DNA of 64,000 nt from Diospyros lotus (Eukaryota > Streptophyta > Magnoliopsida > Ericales > Ebenaceae): NCBI RefSeq assembly GCF_014633365.1, contig NC_068340.1, positions 22,175,879 through 22,239,878 of the forward strand, in the 5' to 3' direction. Of the stretch, positions 1 through 12,587 are shown piece after piece; position 1 is the first letter of the stretch, and each line of letters begins with the position of its first letter. A program made the position numbers and the translations under genes. The notes beneath the pieces were generated by a model, which saw only the letters and a program-made list of their open reading frames with translations, searched no databases and was not told where the DNA came from.

Positions 1-283
1 TACATATGCTATTCATAGATTTAAAAAAGTCTGATAGTCTTAGAAACATTTTATGGAGGGTTTTAGGGAAATTAGTAACCCAAATTTCTTATATACATTT
101 TTTTAAAAGACATGTACCATAAAGTGAAAATGTCAGTCGGGGGAGATATTGGGCTTTTCCAATTACAATTTGATTATTTCAAGATTTTTCTCTTTGCTCT
201 TGTGTTGAATCAACTCGCAAAGTACATCTAAGAAAAGGTGTATTGGTATATGTTATTTACATACGAAATTGATATTTACTTAT

Positions 284-1065
284 GAAATTGTCTTGGTGGA
301 TGATGCAAAAAAAAGATATGAATTTTAAGATTGAAATATGGATGAACACCTTAGAATCTAAATGCTTCAAGTTGAGCCAGTCAAAAATTGAATATGTTCA
401 AGTAAGTTCAGTAACAATAGAAATATGATGGAATACAAGACTTGAAAATTAAGTTATTCTTAGAAAAAATAGTTTAGATATCCTTTGATCAATTGTCCAA
501 AAAATGGGAGATTTACTTATGTAATGAAGGTAGGCAGATTAAAGTGGAGAAATGCACATGCAATTATAAATTCTTTTTTAAATTCAAAAGAAAAGTTTAA
601 TTAGACATATATAAGACTCTTTGTTATATGGTTTAGAATGCCCGCGTAGCTAAGTATCAATATGTGTAAAATATGAATGCAATTGGGATGTGTATGTTGT
701 GGTGGACATGCAAGCCATTGAAGACAATTAGAAACAAGATTATCCACAATAATGTTGGAGTGATGTTTATTGAAGATATATGCATAATACACGATTAAGA
801 GGGTTGATCATATGAGAAGAATATTAATAGATGCGCATGTGAGTGAGGTGACTAGAGATGGAATGGGAGCTTGTAGCCCAAGAGGTACATAAAAACCAAG
901 GACAGCTTGGTAAGAAACCCTTATTCATGACATGGGATGTTATGGCATTACAAAAGATGTGGCCATGAATAGAAATAGTTGAGAGATAGAATTCATGTAG
1001 TTGAGCTCACCTGGTGGGATTAAGGATTGCAATGTTGATGTTGTATTAGCTCATTTAATTTGGAC
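284..1065 (+). mobile_element. Degenerate LINE (non-LTR retrotransposon) reverse-transcriptase relic
   Basis: Reading across frames gives a broken but recognisable C-terminal half of a plant LINE ORF2. It starts at about 284 with a piece like IVLVDDA (the end of an ADD-type RT core). Then IWMNTLESKCFKLSQSKIEY appears near 333-395, the usual 'TLESKGF+LS+SKTEY' block. Weaker matches follow to the KFYRT..., IRN.DI..KVGV and RxRIHVxD blocks, ending near 1010-1065. Stops and frameshifts occur throughout, so it is dead. It lies in the intron upstream of the first visible exon of the S-acyltransferase gene, in the same orientation. Clade assignment (possibly RTE-like) is inference. Confidence 0.6.
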
Positions 1066-1655
1066 ATTACTAGGTAGAAGGAGGTTTAACCATTTTATAT
1101 CTATTGCAGTTATTATTTCTGCTAATGGGTAGTTATCATCAGTTGCTGAGAGGCACTTCGATGCTACTTAAATAAATTTAGATGGCCCCATATTTGCCTG
1201 TGTGCTAAAGCAGCCAATCTACCAATTACTAAACAAGGAAATTTCTGGTGTAATTTTTTTGGGAACATGAAAAGTGACTGAATGCAGGTCATCATCTTTT
1301 CATTACATTCAAATGCTGTAGGAAGAAGTTCCAAGACTTTTGTGCTAGATTCATCCCCTTGCCCTTTGTAATGAGATAAATAAAGACTTGATTCTCTTGG
1401 GTTTCTGGATGTCACTTGGTAGAATGATGTAACATCCGCATTTATTTATTTATTTTTTGCTATAGTTACTGATAGTTTTGTTTTATACTCAAAAGTCAAA
1501 ACTTTTTGAGAACCCATACTGTTTCACTATTGAATTTTCTTTCATGTGAATATATCCTTTCTGAAAAAGGCACAATTTTTTCTAGATCGAACTTTTCTTA
1601 ATATTTAATATCTTAGGTAAGCCTGTTGTTAAAACTTCGCGTGTTCTTCTTGCAG

Positions 1656-4600
1656 ATTACGTGTGTCTTTGGCCTATATATTTGGTGTGCAGCAGCTGAT
1701 CCTGCAGACCCCGGAGTCTTCAAGTCCAAAAAGTATTGTAAGATTCCAGACAGCAAGAGTCATGCACTGTTCAAGGAATCTAAACTAGGAGGGGATTCAA
1801 CTTCATCAATACAGGAAGCAAATGCTGCTGCAGTTGGAGGGAAACCTCTTGACAAAGGCACAAAGGACATGGATACTGCTGCAGAAGATTATATTTCTGA
1901 AATTGAGAAGAACATGTCAAGTCAGCAATCATCCTGCTTTAGAGCTCTGCTGGCCCCTTTTGCTTGTTGCAATTGTTCAGGTGCACATGGAGAATCATCT
2001 GAGCAACAACTAAGTGAAGATGGCATGTTTTACTGCAGTTTGTGTGAAGTAGAGGTGTGTAGCTGGACCTGACATGAGTGATATTTAGATGTGCCTTTAA
2101 ATTATTCTCAGAACACTGTATTTGTTGTGTCATAAGGAGCGCTAGGTACATACAAAATAGTTCTTAAAATATGTTCTGGAGCTGTATTTTCCAGTTCATG
2201 CACCTAGTATGTATAAATGTTCCAAATTTGACTGCGAGACCAGACAATCCTCTTTTACCAGCTATCATTGCACATTGCTTCTTTTGCAGGTTTTCAAGTA
2301 CAGCAAGCACTGCAGAGTTTGTGACAAATGTGTAGATCGCTTCGACCATCACTGCAGGGTATTTCTATGTCTTTTACTTGGTAGGATTTTCTACCTTTTC
2401 TTTTGACAGAATACTTATGGTTTTTTCCTCCTGGTTTTGTAGTGGTTGAACAATTGTATAGGCAGAAGGAACTACCGGCAATTTTTCACCCTGATGGTTT
2501 TTGCCCTTCTCTTGGTATGAAATGGTTATCCATTGCTTGCCTCTTTAACGTCATGGTGCATTGACAGCCTCTACATATCCTTCTCCAATGGTTTCCCAGT
2601 GCACAGAATCAAAAATGTTTTAAACTTCCTTTGCACTTGTGCAGACAGTTCCAAACTCCATTTTGATGGCGTATCCAGTTTCATTTTGTAGACTTTCTGA
2701 ATACTGTCCATAATCTTCAATTTTCTAACTTGAAGGAACTTCATAAGTTGCAAAATCATATACTACTATAATAAATTCATACCTGTTTATTTGCTTCCCA
2801 TGATTGTATTACTAGTCCAGAATGATATATTTTTTCATTTTCCTAAGTATCCTCGCTGTTTTGCTACTCTTATTCTTTTTGTCTTAGTATTTAATGTAGG
2901 TTGACCTTCCCACAATCCCACCTGATGTTTTTTTCCACCATTCTTTATATTTGTCTTCATGGTATCTTCATGATAAATTTTCAAGCTCTCTGCCTATCCT
3001 TGAGTGTCAAATGTGTTTTAAGTCTAGGATTTGCTGCCAATTGACATACCAAAACCTTTGAGATGTCTGCGGAGTGAGCATTTTACTTGCATTCTGTTTT
3101 CAATTTAATTGATTATTGACAGGTATATACATGGTTTGTGCACCATGAACTTGAGATTGCAGCTTATACTTCAGTGGTCTACTGGAATCTTTGTAATGAT
3201 ATGCTGTTTTCTTGAGCGTAAGAGGTTCTCTGTTGATGTAACCTCCAAGTTGGGAAGCAGTTTCACTTTGGCGCCCTTTGTTATTGTTGTGGTGAGCGTT
3301 ATTTTGTCCTTTCTATTGGCCTCCTATACTAAGTGTGTCTTATTTAACTAACCTGAATCTATAAACATTTGACTTATTCTTAATATTCCATATCCTCTCA
3401 TTAGTTATTAACAAAGTATAATATTACCTTATGGCAGGCAGTCTGCACCATCTTGGCAATGATTGCAACCTTGCCTCTGGCTCAGCTTTTCTTCTTTCAC
3501 ATTCTTCTGATAAAGAAGGTAACGGGGAAATCATCTGCAATCATACAATGTTGTAGTTACATTACTTCCTGCATTTTCTTTACTCGCAAAAATTTTAAAT
3601 CTGTATTCTTGTTTCATCTGCTACATTTTTCTGGTGCTGCTTAGTCGAAATGTAAACTATGCCAAGCTTATGAAGAAGAAAATAAATACATTAATTTGTT
3701 ATTTATTTGAATGCCCTTGTTATAGGGGATCAGCACATATGATTATATCATAGCTTTGAGAGAGCAAGAGCAACTAGGAATTGGAGGTCAGCAAAGCCCC
3801 CAGATGTCCCCTGTGAGCTCCCTCACTGGGTTAAGCAGTGCAAGTTCCTTCAATACTTTCCACCGAGGTGCATGGTGTACTCCTCCACGCCTTTTTCTTG
3901 AAGATCAGGTATGACATATCAAGGGGTTCTTGCTAAATCTGAGATCTTAATTAACTTACTTGTGCATATGGAATACCGACATAAAGCTTTCCTTGAACTC
4001 TCTGATTCTTAAAATAGAGAATTTGTAATCATTGGCAGGCTTGTTCCCAGAGCGGTATGTGTTTTTCTTGCATTATTTTTCAGTGGCATGGAAATATTAG
4101 TTGACTTTGATATGCTTTCTCCGTGTTTTTGAAGGCTCACAAGTTATAAGGATATCTAATATCTATTTGAGATTCTCTTGAACATCTGTGTGGAAGTTTG
4201 GTACGCGAATTACACAAATGACTGAAAATGGCAATAGAAATCCATGTAATCTTTATTGAAAAAGGATTATGTTTGTTGTAAGAGGCCCCCTTTGGAACCC
4301 TTGAGAAGGGTGCCAAAAGATAGAAGTTTCAAATTTCACTACTGCTGCTGCCACTTTTCCCCCATTCTAGCGATATGCTCTTTCGTAGAACAAAGTAAAT
4401 AAAATTTTTCTATTTGTTGCAGCAACATTGAGTCCCTAAAATAAATCCTAAACCCTAATATTTTGGGCTTCAGTTGCATATAGATGAAGACTATAGTTGA
4501 TGCCTTTAAGTTCTGGTAATAAAACTTTTTGTAACATGAAACTGTAGCTGGTGCTTCTGCTATTGATGTTGCTGCATTATCTGGTTTTGTTTCAGTTCGA

Positions 4601-5387
4601 TGTGGTTCCTCCAGATACTGGATCTGTTAGTTCTTTGGGCAAGAAGACTGGGGGTGAGGAGCAGATCAAGAAAAAGAACCCTGCGCCAGTGAAAATCAGT
4701 CCATGGACGCTAGCACGCCTAAATGCAGGCGAGGTTTCAAAAGTTGCTGCAGAGGCAAGAAAGAAGTCAAAAATCCTGCAGCCTGTGGTGAGACAGGATG
4801 CTCCTCTTGGGCTTGAAACAGAGGGCAGCTTTGGGGGCAGCAGTCGGCGAATGGTACCCAAGCCTGACAGCAATAATAGAAGGCGGCCTAGTAAGCGAGT
4901 TCGCATCCCAGTAGACCTACCCCTTGATCCCGTTGGAAAAATATCAGCAGCTGCTGGCAGTAACAGAGATGATTTCATTCCCGAGACATCAACCAGTTTG
5001 GCCCCGCTGCAGCTTGAAGCCCGAAGTGCTTTCCGAACAAGCCGGGCTATGTCAAGCTCAACTGCCATTATTGCTTCCTCCCCGGAGAGCAGTTTGGATT
5101 CGCCTGATCTCCACCCATTTCAGGTCGCATCTCGCACCGAGGAGGCCAGGCAGCTCACGGGCCTATCAGCTGGTGGTGCAGCTGCCCTGAAAGCAATCCC
5201 TCTGTCAAGGTCGACTAGTGATGGTTACGAGGCTTCTGGTGGTGAAGATAGTGACCGAGTTCCCTCGAGGATTGTACAGAGACCGACAGACTGGAGTAAC
5301 CTTCTCTTCAGCTCTAACCGGGACGAGAGGGTTGTTAAGTTGAAGTCATCAACTTCCTCTAGCCAGGCTAACAACAGAAATTTTTGA
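1656..5387 (+). CDS. PAT22-like: DHHC-type protein S-acyltransferase (PAT22-like), 5' end outside window
   Basis: The enzyme family transfers palmitoyl groups to cysteines of membrane proteins. Seven exons fit GT-AG introns and one reading frame: 1656-2054, 2290-2358, 2443-2514, 3163-3291, 3438-3518, 3726-3908 and 4596-5387 (574 residues plus stop). The cysteine-rich domain spans exons 1-3 (FYCSLCEVEV, then HCRVCDKCVDRFDHHCR, then WLNNCIGRRNY) and contains the catalytic DHHC. Two hydrophobic segments follow (around LQWSTGIFVMICCF and LAMIATLPLAQLFFF), with the conserved ISTYDYI motif after them. The long Ser/Arg-rich cytoplasmic tail contains KISPWTLARLN and SRSTSDGYEASGGEDSD, features I know from Arabidopsis PAT22. 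The first visible exon begins inside the second transmembrane helix (ITCVFGLYIWCA), so the starting Met and first helix lie upstream of the window. The exon immediately before it was not found in 1-1655. Confidence 0.93.
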
Positions 5388-7649
5388 ACAGAGATCCAAG
5401 TTTGTAAAATTTGGATGATGGGTAGTGGTTTGAAGATTTTTTCATTTGTTGGCCCAGGTTGTCCAGGGGCTGAAGAAGGCCTGCTGCTTGTACTGAGATT
5501 AAGAATGAAGCTGTGAAGTTTGGCCATGGAACAAATTTTGATTTTGCCTTGGGCTTTGATTGCAGCCTTATGTTCATCATCCGTCACTATTGTTGTGTTT
5601 CGAAACTTCCCTTCAGGACATTATTCTTCTGAAAGTGTAATTCATGTAATTATCCCCTCAGTGCAGAAACCAATATGCTTTTGCAATCTCCAACACTAAT
5701 CTGTCTTCCTCCTGCCATTTTTGCATTCTTTTTCGTCTACTTTTTGGTGTGGAAAGTGAGTGATCCTGATACTGATACTGATACTGATTACTGCATCTGC
5801 TTCTGGGTTTGGTTTGTCGCTGGGGGGGATGGATATAAAATTAGATAGATATGAAACAAGCATGCATTAGAATCGGAGATCATCATATAAAATTAGATAT
5901 GAAACATGCATAAAAAGAATAATTGTAGACTTAATTTAGAGATGGCAAGGTTAATGAAACATTTCTCAAGAATTTCGTAATATTTCAGGTGAAAAGGCCT
6001 TTGGCAGTCCTAGGGCCAGAATAAAAAACAAAAAAATCTCTTCATTCATTTCATGTTCCTCATTCTTCATATCTTCATTATGGACACTCTTTTAATCTAA
6101 ATATTTGCTATATGTGCATGTGGGTATATATATATATATATTATATAAGTAAATTCTTTGTTTTAGTGTTATGAAATTTTGTTAATAGAATGAATTTTTT
6201 AAATACTCTTTGTATATTTTGCTTAAAAAATAAAATTTGTGTAACTCCAATGCCAAATCCCTAGGAGATGAACAAACCAATTTCCAAATTCATTCCGAGC
6301 ACAATGCTAAGACCCTAAATTGGAAACTAGATTTTCAACTTCATAGAAAGATGAAATATTACTTGCTGATGAGCACCAGCCACTTACTAAAAGTTCATCT
6401 GGAATTATTAAGGGTCAAGTAAAGCTGTAAAGGAGGTTTTTAAATGCTCAAACTTAATTTATAGTAATTCACTTTTCTTTTTTAAAATGGTTTTGATAGA
6501 ATTGAGATTTCTTTGTCTTTACACGCCATTGATTTGTTACGGCTGAAAGAATAAACCCGCATCATAACCATGCTAAAATCTAATCATCAGCAAGATCATG
6601 ACATTTAGAAGAAATGCTCCAAATGATTAGGACTCTAAATGGTTGAATTATTAATTGACATATTTTATGAAAATGCAAAACGAAACATTCAACTCATGCA
6701 TTGTATCAACCTGTTGTGATTGGGTATGTACTATTTTCTCTTTATGTTTCATCTAATTCTTCTTCTTATTCATTTATATATCTTGTTTCCCTATAGTGGT
6801 TTTGCCCCTTTATTTGCATTTATGCTTTTTATTGATTATTCTGAACAATACCATTCACAGCATAATCAGAGGGGTAGATGACCAAGAAAGATCACAACGT
6901 TAAAAAGTTAGGTTATAACGAAATAATATTGTGACACACCAAACCCACCTGAGACCAGAGGGGGAAGAAGAGCTGGGGTCATTTATTGTCTTAATTTTTT
7001 TAACCAACCGTTGTATTAAGGTTTGTCATCGTTCGAGAGAGAGGTCAAGCTTTCCTTGAAGAATGGGGGCACCACCCCCTATCCCCTGTGTTGGCCTTGT
7101 TTATTTATATAGAGCTACATAGGATCCATTCTCGAAGGTCGATCACACGAAGAGGAATCAGGTTTTGGTAGATTGGCGCTTCAAATGCAAAGAGAATCAC
7201 TGGCTCAACAAGCTCAGTTCAGTGCCTGAGCTGCTATCATCCCATGTATGCGTGCAGACAGCCCTTTACATCACGTTGGGAGAAGGCCTTCTGTTTAGTG
7301 TTTACCTTTTTCCGCTTCTAGTTTGTTTAAATCTTCTTTCGTTATATATTGGCAGCTACAAGAGGGTACAGAGCATGTAAACTTGATGCAGGGAAAAAAA
7401 GGGGCACAAAACTGTAATAGATGAAAGAACAATGGCTCCATTACTTATTACTTAATACAACAAAAATGTATTAACAATGTGCATGAATTTTCCAAATGGA
7501 ATTGGAATATTAAAATAGATCAATAATTTTGGACTGAATATCATCCTTCAGCTCCTGTGTCTTTTGATCACTGAAGATGCACGTCCGCTTGTACTATCAT
7601 CCATCCATCAAACAGTTGAGAGCCACATTCTGGATTAAACACCCAAGTG
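5388..7649. other. 3' flank of the S-acyltransferase gene and intergenic DNA
   Basis: About 300 bases after the stop are likely 3' UTR of the S-acyltransferase gene. The rest is AT-rich with a short TA run near 6128-6145. The small open frames at 6237-6422 and 7165-7380 show no recognisable domain and no exon signals. The segment near 7380-7649 is the probable 3' UTR of the minus-strand membrane-protein gene. I see no further gene. Confidence 0.5.
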
Positions 7650-8712
7650 TCATTCAATATCTGTGGATTCATGGGAAGTCGCCGTGGAATGTAAAACTAA
7701 TTCGCATTCACCATCCGAAGCTTCCATACTATGAGATTTACAGCTGAAGTAGAAAACAGTGCTCATCATGCCATCAACAAGTACCACAAATGAATGCATA
7801 AGAACCAGAAGCGGCCCTTCCCATATCCTTGATGACCCATCTCCATAGCTCACGGTCTTCACTCTACTCTCAAACAATCCCTCCACAAATGCCATGGCTA
7901 TTGTTGATCCAAGAAATATCGAAAGACCCACCTGAACCTGTCCCCTGATCAGCACAGTAGACCTCAATAGTGCTCGAAAGCCTGAAACATTCTCTAAAAC
8001 GGAGATTATAATAGCTAAATTACAAATTACAATAGCATTTGCAAACATCACTGAGAAGATAAACCCTACAATTATCTGAGGATAAACAATTAAATTGTTC
8101 TCAACCCCAATCATGGCAAATAAGCTGCCCACAGCCACGAGAATAACGAGAACCAGGATGAGGCAACCGGAAATAACCATACACACCCACAAATAAGTCA
8201 AAACAGGGCGCCGCCAAATCTTGGTGACAACTGCATAGAACTTGGACGAATCAAACTTCATCCTTGAGTAAGTACAGTCCACGGAGTAAACAACGGCGGC
8301 TTTTGCTAACAGTGACAATGTGATGTACAAGGGGAAGCACACGGCCGAGGAAATGGCCGTCTCTGAAAGCTTGTGGCACAAGTGTTCAGCGAAAGGCCTA
8401 AAAGGAACTCCAGTGGACCTGGCAATTAACAACAGCCTTATTGACAGTCTCTTCACAATGGACTGATCGACGAACACATTGGATAAAAAAACAGCCGAAA
8501 CCGGACAAATTAGAAGCGCTGCCTATGCCCATAAAACCCGTCAAATTGTAACGAAGAATTCGAACAGTTTCTCGCAGTATCTCCAGCGCACTCGTTGAGC
8601 GAAACTGGTGATCAGATCGAACACTACGGTCCAGTGACTCCAATTCGGAATTTTCACGATCTACTTCATCGCGATTCTCCTTTCTAGGGCTAATTCCACT
8701 TGAGGCTTCCAT
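7650..8712 (-). pseudogene. Multi-pass membrane protein, single-base frameshift near codon 64
   Basis: This is an intronless frame of about 354 codons on the minus strand. The start is taken at 8712 (MEASSGISPR), although an in-frame ATG lies ten codons upstream at 8742. Residues 1-48 are charged and soluble. After LRETVRILRYNLTGFMGI the frame jumps by one base at 8521-8523, where a doubled G makes GGCAGCG. The downstream frame begins at once with ALLICPVSAVFLSN and continues to the stop at 7650. Several hydrophobic segments follow (for example near CFPLYITLSLLAKAAVVY, YLWVCMVISGCLILVLVILVAVG, IIVGFIFSVMFANAIVICNLAIII and LLVLMHSFVVLVDGMM). It resembles a plant family of uncharacterised multi-pass proteins that I associate with Arabidopsis At4g19950/At1g31130, but that is from memory. 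The frameshift is either a recent lesion or a sequencing error; the rest of the frame is undamaged. Function unknown. Confidence 0.7.
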
Positions 8713-8742
8713 TTCAAGCCCGAAATCAACGAACACACACAC

Positions 8743-9914
8743 ACGGTGAACTATCCAAGTGTCAAGATGAACCGACTCTGATTCATCTAATACTCAAAAT
8801 TCACAAGCGAGGTGAGTAATCGAATCTGAACCCATTACCTCTCCAAGCATGAATCATGGCGATCTACATTAGCATTCAACTGACGGATCTGAAAATTAAG
8901 GGCGTGAGGATCTCCAAGAAATAGGCAAAGGCGAGAGTGGCAGGACCCGGCAGCGCCGACGAGTGAGCGACAAGTCACGTGAATCTCTGGGGAAGATGAT
9001 TGAGAGAGAGAGAGAGAAAACTGAGAATTGAAGAGACTCTGGATCGCGACCAGGCTGTTCTTGGGACTGTTCATGGAGAGAGTCGACTCCTTGGCCTTTG
9101 TGCAATAATAATTTATGAATATTATGCTTAAAAAACTACTAATATTTCATTTTAAGTGATAGAAAAATATTCTATTCTCCCGAAAAAAGGAAAATAGCAT
9201 AGTCACTTTCATTTTTCTTTAATTTAGGTTTTTTTTTTTTATCAAATTATGTTAACAAATTTAGAGGTTTATTATTTTTAATTCAAACTGTATTTATTGT
9301 TTATAGTCTTAATAATAAAATATTTTTAATAATTTTTTGTTTCTATACATTTTATTAAGGGTTATTTAAAATATTTCACATCCTATAATAATAATAATAC
9401 AAAAACACAAGGATAGTTGGCACTGAAAGTAATTCTATTTATAAATATAATGACGAAATTCACATATGGTGATGTAGGTAAAATTAAATTTTTTATGTGC
9501 ATTAGACATACACAATAGAAAATATAAATACACATATATACATATTGAATATTTAAATAATATACTATTTTATCACACAAAATACAATAAAATATGTACC
9601 TCAAGCCTGATATGAGAATGAGTATAGAAATTATTTATGTACTAAGACCAAATCTTTCTCATTGTGTGGAGAGCCTAGTTTGTCCACACCTAGTGTATAA
9701 TTCGATACTATTTCGTGCATCTCTTCTCGTACTAGCCTTGATGATTCCAATTCACTGACATTCGTACATCTCATAATGTATGATGCTCACACTCACGCTC
9801 TATTAATTTATTAAAATTAGAAGTAGAGAATGGAGATACAAAGCCAAGTAGAAGCTTTCTCAATCAATTTCTTTGTTGTCTAAATTAGTATTCGATTATG
9901 TTGACGCACATTTT
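8743..9914. other. 5' leader of the membrane-protein gene, then AT-rich spacer
   Basis: From 8743 to about 9080 (minus strand) lies the likely 5' UTR and proximal promoter of the membrane-protein gene. It contains a CA run at 8731-8741 on the + strand and a GA run at about 9001-9018. From about 9110 to 9914 the DNA is very AT-rich with no coding signal. Confidence 0.4.
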
Positions 9915-10140
9915 TGTAACACATCACATCGAGCGATAGGAAAGTCGAGACAACTTACCCTGATTGGCCTACGCGAACTTCCTAGGGGAGTCACTCATCC
10001 TTAGATTTTTCCAAGTCAAGCACGCTTAACTTGGGAGTTCTTTGCCTACATTCAGCTCAAAAAGTATCCAGCTGATATTGTTTCATTCCTTACTTATTCT
10101 TGATGTATACTACTTTTTTTTAGACTTTTGGGGTATTACA
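9915..10140 (-). mobile_element. Cassandra-type TRIM, solo LTR with 5S rRNA-like core
   Basis: The segment begins TGTAACAC and ends GTATTACA, so it has LTR-like inverted termini. Read on the minus strand, about 9965-10075 matches plant 5S rRNA. It has AGAACTCC, then AGTTAAGCGTGCTTG (box A of the 5S promoter), AGGATGAGTGAC (intermediate element and start of box C) and TAGGAAGTTCGCGT. Cassandra terminal-repeat retrotransposons in miniature are known to carry 5S-derived sequence in their LTRs, and this arrangement fits. No second copy, primer-binding site or internal region is seen nearby, so it looks like a solo LTR. The 5 bases after it (CACAT, 10141-10145) also occur at 9907-9911, separated from the LTR by three extra Ts; this may be a target duplication altered by slippage. 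Confidence 0.72.
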
Positions 10141-12587
10141 CACATTGTGTCATCATTATGGGGCCCACAGCTACGAGTCAACTCTTAGCTCTCTCCCTTC
10201 AATGGCCAGGAGCCCCACCGTACTTATGAGCCATTTAGTGGTTGTCTTCTGGGCAACTGATGTGGGACAAGCCCAATGCATCCACAGATTACCTTCATAT
10301 TGCCCTTCCAATTTGCTGCCATGTGGACAACACTAACAAGGGTTGAGGCGACATCGAGAGTTGACTCCCAATTACAAGCCACTTGACTGCCGAAATAGTT
10401 GACTCTCAATGTTCTAGCATGCTAATTGTTAACGTGCTATCTTCATTAATACTTAATGACATATTTGAGACACAAGGCGTACAGTGTCAATACTAGACAT
10501 AATATTATATGATGTGTGACTTTTTAGATTCATTGTCTACTAGCAAACAAATAGCACTAAAACTTATTTGACACCGACTAATACTCCTTAATCTGTCACA
10601 GGAATCTCTCCATATCTTGGTGATGATATAAAAGTTCTTGGGAAAGGCCTAGTAGTGGTCAAGGACAAACATAGAGGACAATAAAATCTAATTTCAAGTT
10701 AGTCTATTACAGTTGACGATTACTGTGTATTATTTATTTTGTCACCTAACATCCCGACTAAGCGAGAGTCATAGAATGATAAACTTACAAACTTAGTAAC
10801 TATGTATCAAATCTTATCAATGTGATTAGATGACATCTTAGGAAGCACTTTTTCCTGCAGAATAAATTTACTCTAATCAAGGACTTTCTTGTCACACTAA
10901 CAATAGATCACATAAGACGTTCACCTCATCAATAATGACGAGGGTAATAGATTTTATCCTTGAACACTTATTATCTTCATATACCAGTAATACAAAACTA
11001 AATAGATAAACATTCTCATTTAACAATTGGATCGTTCAGCTCATTAGCAAATCTTGTACGTCAATACACAAGACACTTGTGTCAGTTCAAATATAAGAAT
11101 TAGCTACACTATTGCAACTAGACGACATAACCATTATTCTCAATGCCATGTGATCAATCGTTAATGTCACATTCAATGCGTTGTTCTCCAGCAACCACCC
11201 ACGAATTTACTAAAAATATCTCCATGTCATATGGTATGTGACTCTCCATTCTTAACAATCACTAACTCATATTGATCAAGATATTAAACTTTGTGTTAGT
11301 CCATACTTGACTAGTTAGAGTCTCCATCCGATTAATTTAAGGATCATGAATCATTTAAGAAATCTTGTTACCAAATAATTTTGTCACTAGATAATCTTGT
11401 CATATAGTCTTAACACTTTAAGAATAAGACTCTATTTCATGAGATTTATAGACTTATTTATAATCAATTGGAAAGTTTATAAATGAAGATAAACTGACCA
11501 TTTATTGATATATAAAAAGATACATTAAATGTATTTATTACAAATTCACTAAATATCATTTAAATCTAGTAATAGTACACACGGACACTAACATATAATA
11601 TATTATTTATTAATAGAAAATTAAAAATTATTTAATTATAGAGTTTAAATTAATTTAATATCAAATAATTTCAAAATTTATATTAATAAAAGGTAAGAAT
11701 AAAAATATTAGAACTAATTTATTATTAAGTACAAAATGTACCAACTAATGATATTTTATTTGTCTTTAGACTAAATTAATTATTATATTTTAAAAAATTA
11801 AATAAATTGATACATTTTAAGAGTGGAGGTCAAACTCAGCCGTTGTACCATACAAATTATAACTATGGGACTCTTTTGAAAATGATTTTGGGACTAAATT
11901 CGCACATTTGCAACTGTGAGATTATTTTAATTGAGGTTAAAGTTGACACTGTTAATAAAATAAAATTAGAATGTTATTTGATGACAGTGTCTATTATAAT
12001 AGTTATTTTGACTTAATATCTGAAATTAAAAATTAAAGTGACTTTTTTAATTTTTTTTAAAAATATAATAATTAATTTAATCTCCCGTATAAAAATATAA
12101 CAACTTAATTAGTCTTTCTTAAAATATAATAATTAATTTAGAATTACTTATTTAAAATACAGTATTTGACGACAAATAGAGAAGAAAATGTTAGAAAGCC
12201 CGACAGACTTACCGACGAATTTATCAAAAGGGGGCAAAAAGTGAATTTTGTCGAGGCGACAGCAGCGAGGCGCGACGGTGAGGTGAGACGACGACTATGG
12301 CAAGGGAGATGCACCAGAGAGGGGGGCAGTGGCCTGTTTTGTAAATTTACAAAGTGAATGGGAGCAAAATTATCTTTTTTTGCTCTCTTCTATGAGCCGC
12401 TCGATAGACTCGTCTGTCCTGTAGGATGACTATCGGGGTCGGGGCGCTGGCCGCTGCATGAATATTGAAACGAGCATTCATCGCGTTTGTTGACGAAGGA
12501 CGGGAAACCCCACCACAAACCACCGCCGCGACTGGCAGTGCCCAAACCTCGCTTCCTCTGCCTCCGGGCTCCGGCACTTGTAAGCTT
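10141..12587. other. Intergenic, AT-rich, no gene recognised
   Basis: No coding signal stands out. Around 10140-10430 a less AT-rich patch has several AGTTGACTC-like words and may be old repeat DNA. From about 11500 to 12160 the sequence is over 75% AT by eye. Open frames at 10145, 11807 and 12166 lack domains. Confidence 0.4.

Noticed and set aside
4592..5068. Minus-strand 158-codon open frame
   Set aside because: It is antisense to the last exon of the S-acyltransferase gene and has no recognisable domain.
6930..7147. Segment starting TGTGACAC and ending GATCACA, with TATATAG inside, as a possible solo LTR
   Set aside because: Only 5 bp of inverted ends, no matching target duplication (AATAT versus CGAAG) and no clear primer-binding site.
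9965..10075. True 5S rRNA gene on the minus strand
   Set aside because: Several mismatches in conserved positions, single copy, and enclosed in TG...CA LTR ends; better explained as Cassandra.
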